DNA of 64,000 nt from Diogma glabrata (GCA_963693315.1 OY856187.1:110399746-110463745); one strand, 5' to 3'. Positions 47,485 through 61,732 are shown, counted from the stretch's first letter. Made by a program: numbers and translations. Notes: generated from the sequence alone by a model not told the origin.

Positions 47485-47716
47485 TATTTAAAATTTCAAA
47501 AAACTATTTTGGAATAACTGAAAATAATACCCGGTTAGAACAACTTGTTTCAAACAAACAGAACTAATTATTTAATAAAAGACAGCAGATGTGTTGAAGT
47601 CTGTTGCACGAAATCTGTCTTTTATTGAATAATTAACTCTGTTTCTTTCAATCAAGTTGTTCTTACCGGGTTTTGTTTTCAGTTATTCCAAAATAGTTTT
47701 TTTAAATTTTAAATGC
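47485..47716. repeat. Imperfect palindrome after the transposase
   Basis: Left arm 47485-47590 and right arm about 47612-47716 are inverted copies with a few mismatches: AAAACTATTTTGGAATAACT, CCCGGT.AGAACAACTTG and TTA.TTAATAAAAGACAG, each in both orientations. Loop about 20 bp. It may be a small foldback element or a 3' hairpin of the transposase transcript. Confidence 0.8.
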
Positions 47717-47719
47717 TTC

Positions 47720-48134
47720 GACCGTTAATGTTTTAACGTAAATGTATGTCGTAGACCCGTACGTCTTGAGAAGTAATAAGAAAAATAAAGAAAAAAAATA
47801 ATAGTATTACATAATTTTTTTTGTTCAAACTTTGAAGCACGTAGACAAGTTTACACAGATTGACAAGGACAGCACTATCATTAATTATGTCGGGAAAGTG
47901 CCATCTGCTAAAATAGGTAACACCATTACTCATATCTACTCTAGTTGCAATTTTGGATCACATTACATCCAGCCTTCATGTTTGGGTAGTTTAAATGCCC
48001 AAAGAATTTTTTTAATCAGTAAACTTGATCAGTATAGGCAAACCACAAAGAGACTGCTGCTTTCCTTGTCTTAAAGACGGAAGTTATGGGTTACAACAAT
48101 AACAATAAACACCAATTATTTTTTTACAAAATAT
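47720..48134. other. Harbinger interior, no gene supported
   Basis: An 80-codon plus-strand frame (47832-48074, start MKHVDKFTQIDKDST) has better-than-random composition but no family I recognise. I do not call it a gene. Confidence 0.35.
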
Positions 48135-48139
48135 TTTAT

Positions 48140-48332
48140 TGTGGTATTTTATGTTTTAATTATAAATAAAACACCCGATTCCGAGTTTGATATAAAACTG
48201 ATTTATTTATTAAAATATTTCATGTTTATATAATTAGTATAGTATATATAAATAAGGAGGGGATTGAGAGTGCATATATAATTTGTGTATGTATAACATT
48301 ATGATTTATAATTTTTAATGCATTCTCTCACA
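48140..48332 (-). repeat. Gypsy 3' LTR
   Basis: 193 bp. On the coding strand TGTGAGAGAATGC..ATACCACA, preceded by the purine tract. Confidence 0.93.
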
Positions 48333-48345
48333 TCTCCCCTTGTAG
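48333..48345 (-). other. Polypurine tract of gypsy element
   Basis: The coding strand reads AAGGGGAGA immediately before the 3' LTR (TGTGAG). Confidence 0.75.
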
Positions 48346-48638
48346 TTTAATAAAGTTTATCTTGGTTTTAACAATTTATTATTTCATAAAACCTGAAATT
48401 GGTTTATTAAAGTTTATTTTATTTTCTTAAATATTATATATTAGTTTTATTTTTTTTTTTCTATTTAAATTCATAATTTTTTATGTTTAATTCAATTTAT
48501 TAATATTTTAGCATTAAACTTTAGTTTTAAGTTTATTCTAATAATTATATATTTTAGTTTTATAATTATAAATTTTAGTTTTAACATAATAATTAATTTA
48601 TTTTTTAAATTAAAACTCAATTAAACAATGGCTACTTT
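48346..48638. other. Gypsy 3' untranslated interior
   Basis: Very AT-rich sequence between integrase stop and PPT. Its LTR-proximal ~92 bp (48333-48425) is present again, inverted, at 52928-53019. Confidence 0.7.
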
Positions 48639-50117
48639 TTAATTATCAATTGTTAAATTTTCTTTATTGTAACATTTACCCGATCGTGTTTTCGACACTT
48701 TGCTTCTAAGATAAATACTATTTCTACGATAATCAACATGATTGTTGCTATTATTTACTATATATGACCTTGGGGTTTCATTTACTTTAACTACTCTAGC
48801 TGGTACCCAAGTATCGTATTCCTTCAAATAGACCTCATCTCCCTCTTTGAAATCTTTTCTAACCCTTACATTACGATCATAATATTTTTGGTATTTTTCA
48901 TTTCTATTCTTAATTTTATGTTCTACATTTTTATTTAATTTAGGTTTTAACAATTGCTCCCTAATTGGTAATTTTGTTCTGAGTCTCCGATTCATTAGCA
49001 TCTGAGCAGGAGATAGACCAAGATCACTAATCTTACAGTTCCTGAATTCTAAAAGTGATAAAAAAAAATTTTCATCTGTTTTTGATTTTTTTAGCATATT
49101 TTTCACTGTTTGTACAGCTCTTTCTGCTAAGCCATTCGATCTAGGGTAGTAAGGACTGCTCGTAATAATTTGTATATTGCAGTTATGTGCAAATTCTTTG
49201 CATTGTATAGAATTAAATGGAACATTATCAGCAATTATAATTTTAGGTATTCCAAAACTAGTAAAAATTTCTATCCATTTAGATATAATTTCAGATGATG
49301 ATTTATTTCGTATCTTTTTTACTTCGATCCATTTCGAAAAATAGTCAACAACGATTAGATAACTATGGTTAGCAAAATCAAATATATCGCAACCTACTTT
49401 ATTGTATGGAAGCATGGGAATATCATGTGGAATCATTGGTTCCCTTCTATTATTAACCATATATCTTTGACAGATTTCACAGGTTGAAATCAAATTCTCT
49501 ATGTCCTGATTTATTCTTGGCCAGTAAAAAATTTCTTTGGCACGAAGTTTAGTCTTTGTTATTCCTAAATGCGGTTCATGCAATATAGACAACATATTTT
49601 TTCTTAGGGAATCCGGTACAAACAAACGATTTTCTAAAAATACCAGACCATTATCTACATAGATGTCATTTCGAATTTTAAAATAAAATTTAATATTATC
49701 TGAAAGTTTATTTTTATCAGAAGGCCACCCATTATAATATAAATCGATAAGTTTTACCAGTATTTGGTCCTTCTGAGTTTCCTCTTGAAACAGTTGTATT
49801 TTTTCATCACTAATATTTAATGTAAAGACAAGCTCGTCAAACTTTTCTTCAGTTTGGTCATCATTTTCTTGCAAAAAATGACGAGATAAATAATCTGCTA
49901 TAATTAAATCTTTACCAGGAATATAAAACATTTTTATATCATAATTCATTAGTCGCAATCTCATTCTCTGTAACTTAGTGGAAGAAATTTTATGTAACTC
50001 TTTCTCAAGTAAGGAAAATAAAGGTTTATGGTCATTGTGAATGATGATTCGTCTTCCATATATGTAGAAGTGGAATTTTTTGCACGCAAATATTATAGAT
50101 AACAGCTCTTTCTCGAT
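48639..50117 (-). pseudogene. Gypsy RNase H end and integrase, after the nonsense codon
   Basis: This is the downstream part of pol, in the same frame as gag-RT and split from it only by TAA at 50118-50120. The open methionine at 49964 is internal, not a start. Motifs: the end of RNase H (FHFYIYGRRIIIHNDHKPLF, MRLRLMNYDIKMFYIPGKD), the integrase zinc domain (HEPHLG..CEICQRY), the core with GCDIFDF, VDYFSKWIEV, IIADNVPFNS and SPYYPRSNGLAERAV (catalytic Asp, Asp, Glu), and a GPY-like end (GDEVYLKEYDTWVPARVV). No other break seen. Confidence 0.9.
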
Positions 50118-52547
50118 TTAAGCATATCTGGATTCTACTTCTGTTAAACTTCGTGAAGCGTATGCAACCGGTTTATTGTTTTGCAATAAACAGCACCCTA
50201 AACCATGCTGTGATGCATCGGCTTGTATTATAATCTCACCATTTGGATCAAATGGTTGTAATATTGGTGTTTGCAGAATTATTTGTTTTAATTCTTCAAT
50301 AGTTCTCGAATGAAGGGGCATCCACTGAAACTCAGAGGATTTTTTTAACAATTCTCGTAATGGAGCTGTTATTTCAGCCATATTAGGTATAAAATTTCGT
50401 AGATAATTAACTACCCCCAAAAATTGCTGTAAACCTTTTTTAGTAGTGGGATCTGGCATTTCTTGTATTGCTTTTACTCTGTCTAATGACGGTTGAATTC
50501 CGTTAGCCGAAATACTATGACCAAGAAAATTTACTTTTTGTTGACAATATTGCAACTTTTTTACATTAAATTTAATATTTAGAAATTTTGCCCGATCTAT
50601 AACACTTTTCAAGTTTATATTATGTTCTTGCAATGTCTTGCCTGAAACTAAAATATCGTCAATATAAATTGCGACCCCTTTTAAATCACCAAAGTTTTCC
50701 GAATTAAATTTTTGAAATACTTCCGGAGCCGTCGTTACCCCAAACGGCATTCTATTAAATTGAAAATTTCCATGAGGAGTCGAGAAAGTACAGAGTTTTT
50801 TGGATTCGACTTCCAATTTTACCTGCCAAAATCCGTCTTTGAGGTCGAGAACCGTAAAATATTTAGAACCATTTAATTTGCTAGTAATTTCCTCAAAAGT
50901 AGGAATTATATAATGTTCTTTAACTATAACATTATTTAAATTTTTAGGGTCTAGACATAACCGTAATTTCCCATCTTTCTTTTGAACTATAACTAGTGGA
51001 TGTACCCACTGACGCGCTTCACTAACGTGACTTATTATTCCGTTTTTCACTAAATCATCTAAATTATTTTTTAGTTTATCTCGAATTTTTATCGGTACCC
51101 GTCGTGCTGCTTTGGCGACAGGTGTAGCATTATCGTTAATAACAATCCTATATTTTTGTGGAAATTTACCTATTCCACTAAAAATTTCATTATTTTCTCT
51201 CACGAACTCATCTTTATTCTTATTTATGTTAGCGTCTGCGAGATCACATTTTTTAATTAATTTTAATTTATAACATGTATCTATACCTAAAATTGGTGTT
51301 AAATTACCATCTACTATAACAAATTCAAAAACTTGTATGTCATTTTTATACATAACAACTAGGTCGCATTTACCAACGGGAAATATTTTTTGACCTCCAT
51401 AGGCTTGTAGCATCATTTGTGTTGATTTTAAATTATTTTGGCAACATAATTTCCGAAAAATATTTAAAGGAAGTATATTTACTTCCGAACCCGAGTCTAA
51501 CTTAAATTCTACGTTAATATTTTCAACAAGTAATATAGCGGTCCATTGCTTAATTTTTGTTTGACTCTCATATTTAATTAAATTTTCATTTCTATTTATT
51601 TTATTATTTGAATTATTATCGATAGAATCTACAAATACATCATTACATACTTCGTCACTATTATCAGAAAAAATATTTTCATTAATAAAAACGGATTTTA
51701 TATTTTTCGTTTTACAACATACAGCAAAATGATTAAATATATTACATTTAGCACACCGTTTTCCGTAAGCGGGACATTTTCTATATTCATGACGTGTATG
51801 ACATTTACTACACAATGATGTATTTGTAGTAAATCTTTTATAATTTTTATTTATTTGTATATGTTTATTATTATTTTTATTAAATTTATTTTGTATATTT
51901 GAATTATTTTGCAACTTACTATGAATAACGTTGATTGATGCATCTGATGTAGTTTGTATTACTGCTGTGTGATCTTTTAACATTTCAGCTGATTTACACA
52001 TATCGATAGCCTTTTCACATGGTAAACTGTCTTCTTGTAATAATCGTTCTTGTAACCGTTTGTTGTGTATTCCAAGCACAATTCTATCCCTTAATAATGA
52101 ATTTTCTTGATTTCCAAATTCACAAGTTTTAATCAGTCTTCTTAAATCCAATAAAAAGTTTTCAAAATTTTCATGGTCACGCTGATTTCGTGTATAAAAA
52201 TTGAAGCGTTCAAATACTACGTTCTTTTTTGGTATGCAATAACTTTCAAAAGCTTTCATGATAGCTTTATATGAACCTTTGTCGGCTGATGACAAATCAA
52301 AGGTTTGATACAAATCAACTCCATCTGGACCAATGGAGTTCAGTAAGATGGCGATTTTTTGTTTATCGTCATCTTTCTTTTCATTTAACCCTGAAGCTAT
52401 TTCAAAGATTTCATAATTTATCTTGAATTTCCTCCAGTTTTCACTAATATTACCATCTAAATTCAAGTTTTCAATTTTTTTCACGAATGTATCCATTTTT
52501 GTATACGTAGAGGTAATATTAGAGGTAAATATGTTTGTCCTAGCCAC
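50118..52547 (-). pseudogene. Gypsy gag-protease-reverse transcriptase, ends at nonsense codon
   Basis: An 809-residue open part of the gag-pol frame, starting at ATG 52547 about 190 bp inside the 5' LTR. Gag is about residues 15-215 (ENLNLDGNISENWRKF). Two CCHC-type knuckles lie at about 240-280 (CSKCHTRHEYRKC, CAKCNIFNHFAVC). Protease LDSGSEVNILPL is near 350. RT covers about 470-650 (PLVIVQKKDGKLRLCLD, FTVLDLKDGFWQV, FGVTTAPEVFQ, YIDDILVSG near 627). RNase H begins at about 730 (IIQADASQHGLGCCLLQ). It stops right after SLTEVESRYA through TAA at 50118-50120. Gag and pol share one frame without a frameshift site. All upstream catalytic motifs are intact. Confidence 0.92.
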
Positions 52548-52722
52548 GTTTTTAATGACAATAAAAACGATTTGTGATAAAACAATTATAGATTGAGTTT
52601 TATCACTTAAAACTTTATACTATATATATATATGTATAGTAAAATTATATATATTTTGGCACTAAATTAAAACTTTTTCCACTCTATTTTATATATGTAA
52701 CTTTATTTTTATTTTTAATTTA

Positions 52723-52734
52723 CCAACTGCGCCA
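52723..52734 (-). other. Primer binding site of gypsy element
   Basis: The coding strand reads TGGCGCAGTTGG directly after the 5' LTR. It is complementary to a tRNA 3' end with CCA; the tRNA is not assigned. Confidence 0.8.
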
Positions 52735-52927
52735 TGTGGTATTTTATGTTTTAATTATAAATAAAACACCCGATTCCGAGTTTGATATAAAACTGATTTA
52801 TTTATTAAAATATTTCATGTTTATATAATTAGTATAGTATATATAAATAAGGAGGGGATTGAGAGTGCATATATAATTTGTGTATGTATAACATTATGAT
52901 TTATAATTTTTAATGCATTCTCTCACA
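52735..52927 (-). repeat. Gypsy 5' LTR
   Basis: 193 bp, identical by eye to 48140-48332. Its outer (U3) end adjoins 52928 without a TTTAT duplication. Confidence 0.93.
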
Positions 52928-53019
52928 AAATAAAATAAACTTTAATAAACCAATTTCAGGTTTTATGAAATAATAAATTGTTAAAACCAAGATAAACTTT
53001 ATTAAACTACAAGGGGAGA
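52928..53019 (+). repeat. Inverted copy of gypsy PPT-side interior
   Basis: Reverse complement of about 48333-48425, running from AAATAAAATAAACTTTAATA to AAGGGGAGA. It joins the U3 end of the 5' LTR to the inverted third LTR. Confidence 0.92.
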
Positions 53020-53208
53020 TGTGAGAGAATGCATTAAAAATTATAAATCAGTTATACATACACAAATTATATATGCACTCTCAATCCCCTCCTTATTTAT
53101 ATATACTATACTAATTATATAAACATGAAATATTTTAATAAATAAATCAGTTTTATATCAAACTCGGAATCGGGTGTTTTATTTATAATTAAAACATAAA
53201 ATACCACA
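53020..53208 (+). repeat. Third gypsy LTR, inverted
   Basis: 189 bp in the opposite orientation to the other two. It lacks four bases found in both (GTATAAC-ATTA-TGATT region) but is otherwise the same. TTTAT follows. Confidence 0.93.
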
Positions 53209-53364
53209 TTTATATTAAACATTTAACTAGACTAAACTAAAATATAAAATTTCATAAATTAAATCACATTTCAAAGGACAAAAATAAATAAATTATAAAT
53301 TATAATCCACTTTATAAAATAAAAACTAAATAAATACTATATAAAATAACATATAAATACAATA

Positions 53365-53625
53365 TAAAATAACATATTTGTTTAGCACATGTATTATACG
53401 CACGTGAATATAAATTTAAAAAATAAACGAATTGATTTTATTTCTATGATCACTCTATATATTTAGTTTTTTTAGGATATCCTCAGGAGTAAAAACTGAT
53501 TACTCCTGAGGATGTCCTAAAAAATCGAAATATATAGAGTGATCATAGAAATAAAATTAATTCTTTTATTTTTTAAATTTATATTAACGTACGTATAAAA
53601 CAACTGCTAACAAATATGTTATTCA
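53365..53625. repeat. Near-perfect palindrome, ~120-bp arms
   Basis: The arms meet at AAAACTGAT (about 53495-53503). The inner ~85 bp pair almost perfectly (TTAGGATATCCTCAGGAGTA with TACTCCTGAGGATGTCCTAA, and ATGATCACTCTATATAT with its inverse). Outer parts (AATAACATATTTGTT.AGCA, ATACGCACGT) pair with more mismatches. Foldback MITE or local palindrome; no coding. Confidence 0.85.
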
Positions 53626-53730
53626 ACGAATTACGCCAAGAGCCTACGGCAAAAAGTGTAAACTATACAATTCAAAATATTACGTAAATAATAGTTAAGC
53701 AGGGTACATTTAATTATCTAATTTTTCCAG

Positions 53731-54457
53731 ATAAAAAAGGAAGAAAAGAAAAAATTTCATCAGAACCAAAAGAAATATGTGTAGAAAAGAAAAGAAAATA
53801 AGCTCTTAAAGAGCAAAAAGTGTACTGATCAGAGCGTGGATTGTGAATGGGACGAAGTGACCACGTTTCTTGATAACTGTAAATATATCCCTGGTTAAAC
53901 ATTCCAATTCAAACCTATTGAATCCTATTAAATCCAATATAATTTCAATAGGATTAAATCGGATTGAATAGGAAGAATTCGATCTACCAATTAAAATTCA
54001 ATCGGAATGAATGGGATTCAACAGGAAAAGAGGTTCTGTAGGATTCTAATGGAAATTTCCAATTAAATTTCAATCGGAAATCAAGAGATTCAATAGGAAA
54101 AACGAACTTAGAAAAAATTAAACAATCTTATGAATTTAACAGGATTTAATTGGAAAAGATTTAATAGGAATGAATAGGATTAATCGGAATTCTGCAATGG
54201 AAATTTCCAATTAATTTATATACATTTCCTATCCATTCCGGTTGAAAAATAAAATAAAGATATTCAACAGGAATGAATAGTATTGTATTGGAAATAGATT
54301 TTTGAATAGGAATTAATTGAAAATTCCCAATGCAGAATTCCGATTAATCCAATTCATTTTTTTCAATTGGTTTCAATTGGAATGTTTAACCAGGGATATG
54401 CATAGTACAGTTTTGTTTGACAATTGGCGCTACAGCGTCAATTTTAAAGCACGTATT
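53731..54457 (+). pseudogene. Inverted, decayed duplicate of the Myb/SANT-like gene
   Basis: 53731-53886 copies exon A of the gene at 55273-55086, including the TTTTTCCAG acceptor just before it. It has stops (the frame starts DKKGRKEKISSEPKEICV and then breaks). 54416-54456 copies the start of exon B (FDNW.YSVNFKAR). It then jumps to intron-2-like TTTGATATA sequence, so most of exon B is deleted. A TIR element (53888-54396) sits in what corresponds to intron 1. The copy ends about 25 bp from the stop codon of the intact gene, tail to tail. Confidence 0.85.
53888..54396. mobile_element. TIR element (MITE), 509 bp, with AATAGGA-type subrepeats
   Basis: The ends are exact inverted copies over at least 22 bp (TCCCTGGTTAAACATTCC at left, its inverse ending CCAGGGA at right), with TA on both sides. 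The interior is rich in degenerate AATAGGATTGAATAGGA and GGAATTTCCAATTAA words in both orientations. No transposase. TA duplication and size fit a Tc1/mariner-like MITE, though ATAT is also duplicated. Confidence 0.85.
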
Positions 54458-54482
54458 TGATATAAAAAGTGAATGGAATGAT

Positions 54483-55273
54483 TTATTTCTTCTCGGCTAA
54501 GCTACACACCCCATTAGCCAACCTTTCAATATTAAAATTTAGTTTATCTAAATTTTTGTTTATGTTCCTCAATTCTTCGTGGATTTGGCTGTGTTCTGAT
54601 GACCTTTGATTCTCAATTTTTAATATTAATGAGTTGAATTCTCTATCTATAAAACAAAATAAATAAAAAGTTTTCATTTATTTAATAACTATATCAAATA
54701 TATACCAGATTTAGGTCGGTTGTATTCATCCCTGCGCGGTGTATCCGAGATATTTGGTGGAATGGCACTGTGTGGTTCACTTATGTGGCTTACTTCAATC
54801 GTTTCGACTGTGTCGTCTCTTTCTATATAAATTGTTTCAACGTCGAAACCCACATCTTCGACTCCTGGACATCCGTCAACAACAACTTTTCCCCAACAGG
54901 ATTGGGCGCTTAACTCAAGCTCGTTAAGCGGTTTGGCGTTAGATATTCCACCGCCAGTTTTTAGGAGTCCCTCTTTCCATGTACGTGCTTTAAAATTCAC
55001 GCTGAAGCGCCAGTTGTCAAACGTCTAAAAGTATTAAAAACACAAAACTGGTTTAACATATATGTACTATGTTAATATGTTTCACCTTTCCCCATTCCGA
55101 TTTGGTCTTTGTGGGACCTTTTGCACAGTTAAGAAGTGTGGTCATTTCTTCCCAAAGATAATCCACGCTCTGATCACTACACTTTTTGCTCCTAAAGAGT
55201 TTATTTTCCTCCATGTATGAGACGTAGATTTCTTTTTGTTCTGATGAAATTTTTTCTTCTCTTCCTTTTTTAT
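54483..55273 (-). CDS. Myb/SANT-like DNA-binding protein, Harbinger partner gene (3 exons seen)
   Basis: Minus-strand gene with exons 55273-55086 (A), 55024-54706 (B) and 54646-54483 (C), joined by consensus GT/AG sites with matching phase. Exon A has an acceptor, so an earlier exon with the start is missing upstream, possibly lost beyond the (TA)n tract and RTE insertion. A trihelix/Myb-like fold is suggested by spaced aromatic residues ([47 protein letters not shown]). An acidic middle follows ([17 protein letters not shown]) and a heptad-like coiled coil at the end ([20 protein letters not shown]). In PIF/Harbinger elements such a protein helps the transposase enter the nucleus and bind the ends. 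Exons A-C show no stop, so this part is intact. Confidence 0.75.
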
Positions 55274-55286
55274 CTGGAAAAATTAA

Positions 55287-58820
<3,534 letters not shown>

Positions 58821-58936
58821 TATTTATATATCAATATTTTAATTATTTTGGCTCAATTATATATAAATATATATACAATTACAATCATTAATACATTTAA
58901 TTACAATTAAGTACAACAATTAAATTTACTTACTTA

Positions 58937-61535
58937 TTTTTTTTTTTTTTTTAATAAAATGTGTTGTGTAATAGGGTTAAGAATATGTGTCACAACAACA
59001 CATAAATACCTTTTAAGACCTAGGTCTAGACCTGGGTCCCACAACAACTGGCGTTCTAAGGTGTAGATTAACGCTTTTTTTAAACATCTGTGGGTTGAAG
59101 CCACCTGAGACTAAGTGTTCCGGCAAACTATTCCATTTGTACGCAGTTCGGACAAAGAAGTCTCTCTGCGATCTGCCAGTATGACAGCGCGGGATCTTTA
59201 CCGTTTCACCGGTTGCGGCAGCCGATTGCCGAGTGGAACGGGGGTAAGAATAAGTTTGAGGCATGATGCCGCTGATTTCATCTGAGCACTGCTGATGACG
59301 ATATTTGTAAAAAACAACGAGGTCAGCAACAGTGCGACGATGTTGTAGGGAATCAAGTTTTGATGTCAAAGTTCGATCACCCACAATTCGTATAGCTCGC
59401 TTTTGAACAGAGTCCAAGAGGGCCAAGATGGAAACAGAAGCAGCACCCCAAACTTGACAGCAGTACTCCATACAGGGACGAATATAGGAGGCCGAGTTTT
59501 TTAGACGCGCTTTTTGCCATCGCCATGACATGATCGTTCCAGAGTAGGTCATTTGAAACTAGGACACCCAATAAACGAATGTTTTTACATTCACCTATTG
59601 GTTCATCACACATACTAAATAAAATATCTTTGGGGAACTCGGTCTTTAATCTGGAAACAATCAACAGCTGTGTTTTGGTAGAGTTGAAATTGACAAGGTT
59701 TTGGTCACCCCATTCGGTGACTTTTTTCAGGTCTTTGTTCACGTTTATGGCACCGTCTCTCTGGGCAGGATTAATTCGTTGGTGCATTTTACCTTTTGAA
59801 GGAAGGGGCTCGAACGACTTGTGCAGAGTACTATCATCTGCAAAACTATTTATTGGGTTGCTGGTGATTTTCAACAATTCGTTGATATAAATCAAAAATA
59901 GGGTTGGGGACAATACTGAGCCTTGGGGTACACCAGCGTTAATTAGTTTAGACTCAGATGAAAATCCGTCTAAGGTTACCGAAATGTATCGGTTGGATAG
60001 AAAATTTTGAATCAGCTTCACAACATTGGGATGAAAACCGTACGCAACGAGCTTGTTGATCAAGTTGACATATTAAGTGGCATGTTGGCTGTTCCAACGA
60101 TGCGCTACATAGATGGCTGTCGGATATTAAATGATTTTCTTCCAGAAATTTTGAAATATGTGTATTAATATAATGCTCGTAGACTTTGGATAGGACCGAT
60201 AGTAAAGCTATTGAACTATAATTTGAGATATCGGATTTTGGTCCCTTTTTGGGGACGGGCTGCACATTTGCCAACTTCCAGCACGAGGGAAAAATACCAG
60301 ATTTGTAGGATTGGTGGAATATTTTAGTTTAAGTTGGTGCAAGTTCTTTGGAAACGGTTTTTAAAATAATGGGTGGAATATTGTCCATTCCTGAGGCTTT
60401 GTTGATGTTTAACCCCTTTAAAAGTTAAGCGACTATTTTGGGTTTGAAGTGGAGTTCATTCATATTAACTCCTGAAGACAGGATTTGGGGTATTTCTTTA
60501 GGAGTTTCCAAAACAGTAAAGTTCAGAGCAAAGCGTTCAGCGAACAAGTTAGCTTTTCTTGCGGGATCATTGACGATTAAATCACCATCAATAATAGGGG
60601 GAATAGAAAATTTTGTACCAGAATTTAAAGAATTAATGGCACTGTAGAAACTCTTGTCAGAAACAGACATAGACGTAAGTTTTGAGGCTTTCGCTTTATC
60701 AATTTCAGACTTTTCGTTTGAGATAACCTGGTTAGATATTTTGTTGGCCTTTAGATATTGGGATCGATTAGTGGGAGTTTTGTTATGAATCCAAATATTA
60801 AATGATCTACGTTTGTTTCTAAGTGCCGTTTTGGCAGCTTTCGAATACAAGTATTTTTGTTTGGGTTTTACTATGGAGAAAGGGACAAATTTATTGATAG
60901 CAAATTGGATGGTTTCTGTAAAGTTTTGAGCAGAAACATTTACATTGTCAGTGTAAAAACAATGACGGTCGAAAGGGAAACCATGGAAAAAATTTTGAAG
61001 ACCACTCTTATCCATTTTTGAGTAGTGAAATATTTTACGGGGTTTGGGAGCTGTAGTTTTAAGTAAATCAGTTTTGATAACTGATGAGATTAAATAATGA
61101 TCAGAATTTCCAATACTACCTTTCGCGACATCGACACTCGTAATATCTGGCATTGTGGTAAGATAGAGATCTAAAAGAAAACTGCCACCGCCATTACGGG
61201 GAGTGAAAGTCGGGCTTTTAACAATTTGGAATAGGCCCTGAGACGCGGCAAAAATTTCTGCCAGTTTTCCACTATTGTCAACTTCGTCGGTCGATTTGGA
61301 GAATTCCAACCATGATTTGTTGTGGACGTTGAAGTCACCGGTAACGATAACTTCACAATTAGGGGACTTTGCTCTAATCTCGTCCACAATTTTTGTCAGT
61401 ATATTAAAAAAGTTTGGGTTACGTTTGTTGGGGGACCGGTATAAAGCTATTGTAAAAAAAGTCATTTCTGGAAGACAAATCTTTAAAACCATTGTATTGA
61501 AGCCGTCACCGGGTATTATGTTTGTTGCCATTTTT
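58937..61535 (-). mobile_element. Jockey/CR1-like LINE, 5'-truncated, poly(A) tailed
   Basis: T-run at 58937-58952 (poly(A) on the coding strand), a ~60-bp 3' UTR, then ORF2 from C-terminus to mid-endonuclease. The 5' edge is about 61520-61535, where endonuclease similarity starts abruptly in mid-domain; residues upstream in the frame come from the Harbinger interior. 3' stubs of the same family lie at 7205-7345 and 31999-32055. No target duplication was identified. Confidence 0.8.
59013..61535 (-). pseudogene. Jockey/CR1-like endonuclease-RT remnants, several frame breaks
   Basis: Coding pieces in order: 61535-60425 endonuclease without its N-terminus (FFTIALYRSPN, VIVTGDFNVHNKSW, GNSDHYLI) plus linker; a gap with stops at about 60425 and 60330; 60274-60080 RT fingers (ANVQPVPKKG, SNYSSIALLSVLSKVYE); 60063-59560 RT palm (NAGVPQGSVLSPTLFLIYIN, NSFADDSTLHKSF with FADD); 59552-59013 thumb and C-terminus (YIRPCMEYCCQVWG, LDSVQKRAIRIVGD, FFVRTAYKWNSLPEHL). 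Between fingers and palm, near 60075-60100, the stretch that should hold GFRKGRST and RT motif A is deleted. The frame changes at least twice. Dead copy. Confidence 0.88.
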
Positions 61536-61689
61536 GGTAAATTTGTTTGACATTTAAACAATAAAGATAAAAGCTTTTTTCGATCTCGAAAAAATCGACA
61601 TTTAAAATAAAAGAAACTTTTGACAAATCTTTCGAATAGCAATTTCCTTAAATCTTTTATTTTTGATTTCTTTTACGTTTTTTAAAAGA
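61536..61689. other. Harbinger interior next to right end
   Basis: AT-rich sequence with CTTTTATTTT-like words similar in composition to the left subterminal region at 45.53-45.60 kb. Confidence 0.45.
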
Positions 61690-61729
61690 TTTTTATAAGA
61701 GAATAAAAGAATTTTATTGAATAGGGCCC
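61690..61729 (-). repeat. Right terminal inverted repeat of Harbinger-like element
   Basis: Reverse complement reads GGGCCCTATTCAATAAAAT and TCTTTTATTCTCTTATA, matching the left end with about five differences. AAT follows at 61730-61732. Confidence 0.75.
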
Positions 61730-61732
61730 AAT

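Larger units (their letters stand above)
48135..53213 (-). mobile_element. Ty3/gypsy LTR retrotransposon with an extra inverted LTR
   Basis: Normal part: LTRs at 48140-48332 and 52735-52927 (193 bp, identical by eye), PPT AAGGGGAGATG beside the 3' LTR, and primer site TGGCGCAGTTGG directly inside the 5' LTR. Beyond the 5' LTR the DNA continues with an inverted copy of the PPT-side interior (52928-53019) and an inverted LTR (53020-53208). TTTAT lies outside both extremes (48135-48139, 53209-53213) but not directly after 52927. The whole three-LTR structure therefore seems to have entered as one unit. Gag-pol is a single frame with one nonsense codon. The single frame and two-knuckle gag suggest the mag/K02A2.6 lineage. 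Confidence 0.88.

Noticed and set aside
47832..48074. 80-codon plus-strand frame inside the Harbinger interior
   Set aside because: Possible exon remnant, but no recognisable domain or splice partner. A translated search could rescue it.
52735..53208. Two nested gypsy insertions in opposite orientation
   Set aside because: No duplication lies at the 52927/52928 junction, no second internal region exists, and TTTAT borders only the outermost ends. One aberrant insertion explains it better, though not with certainty.
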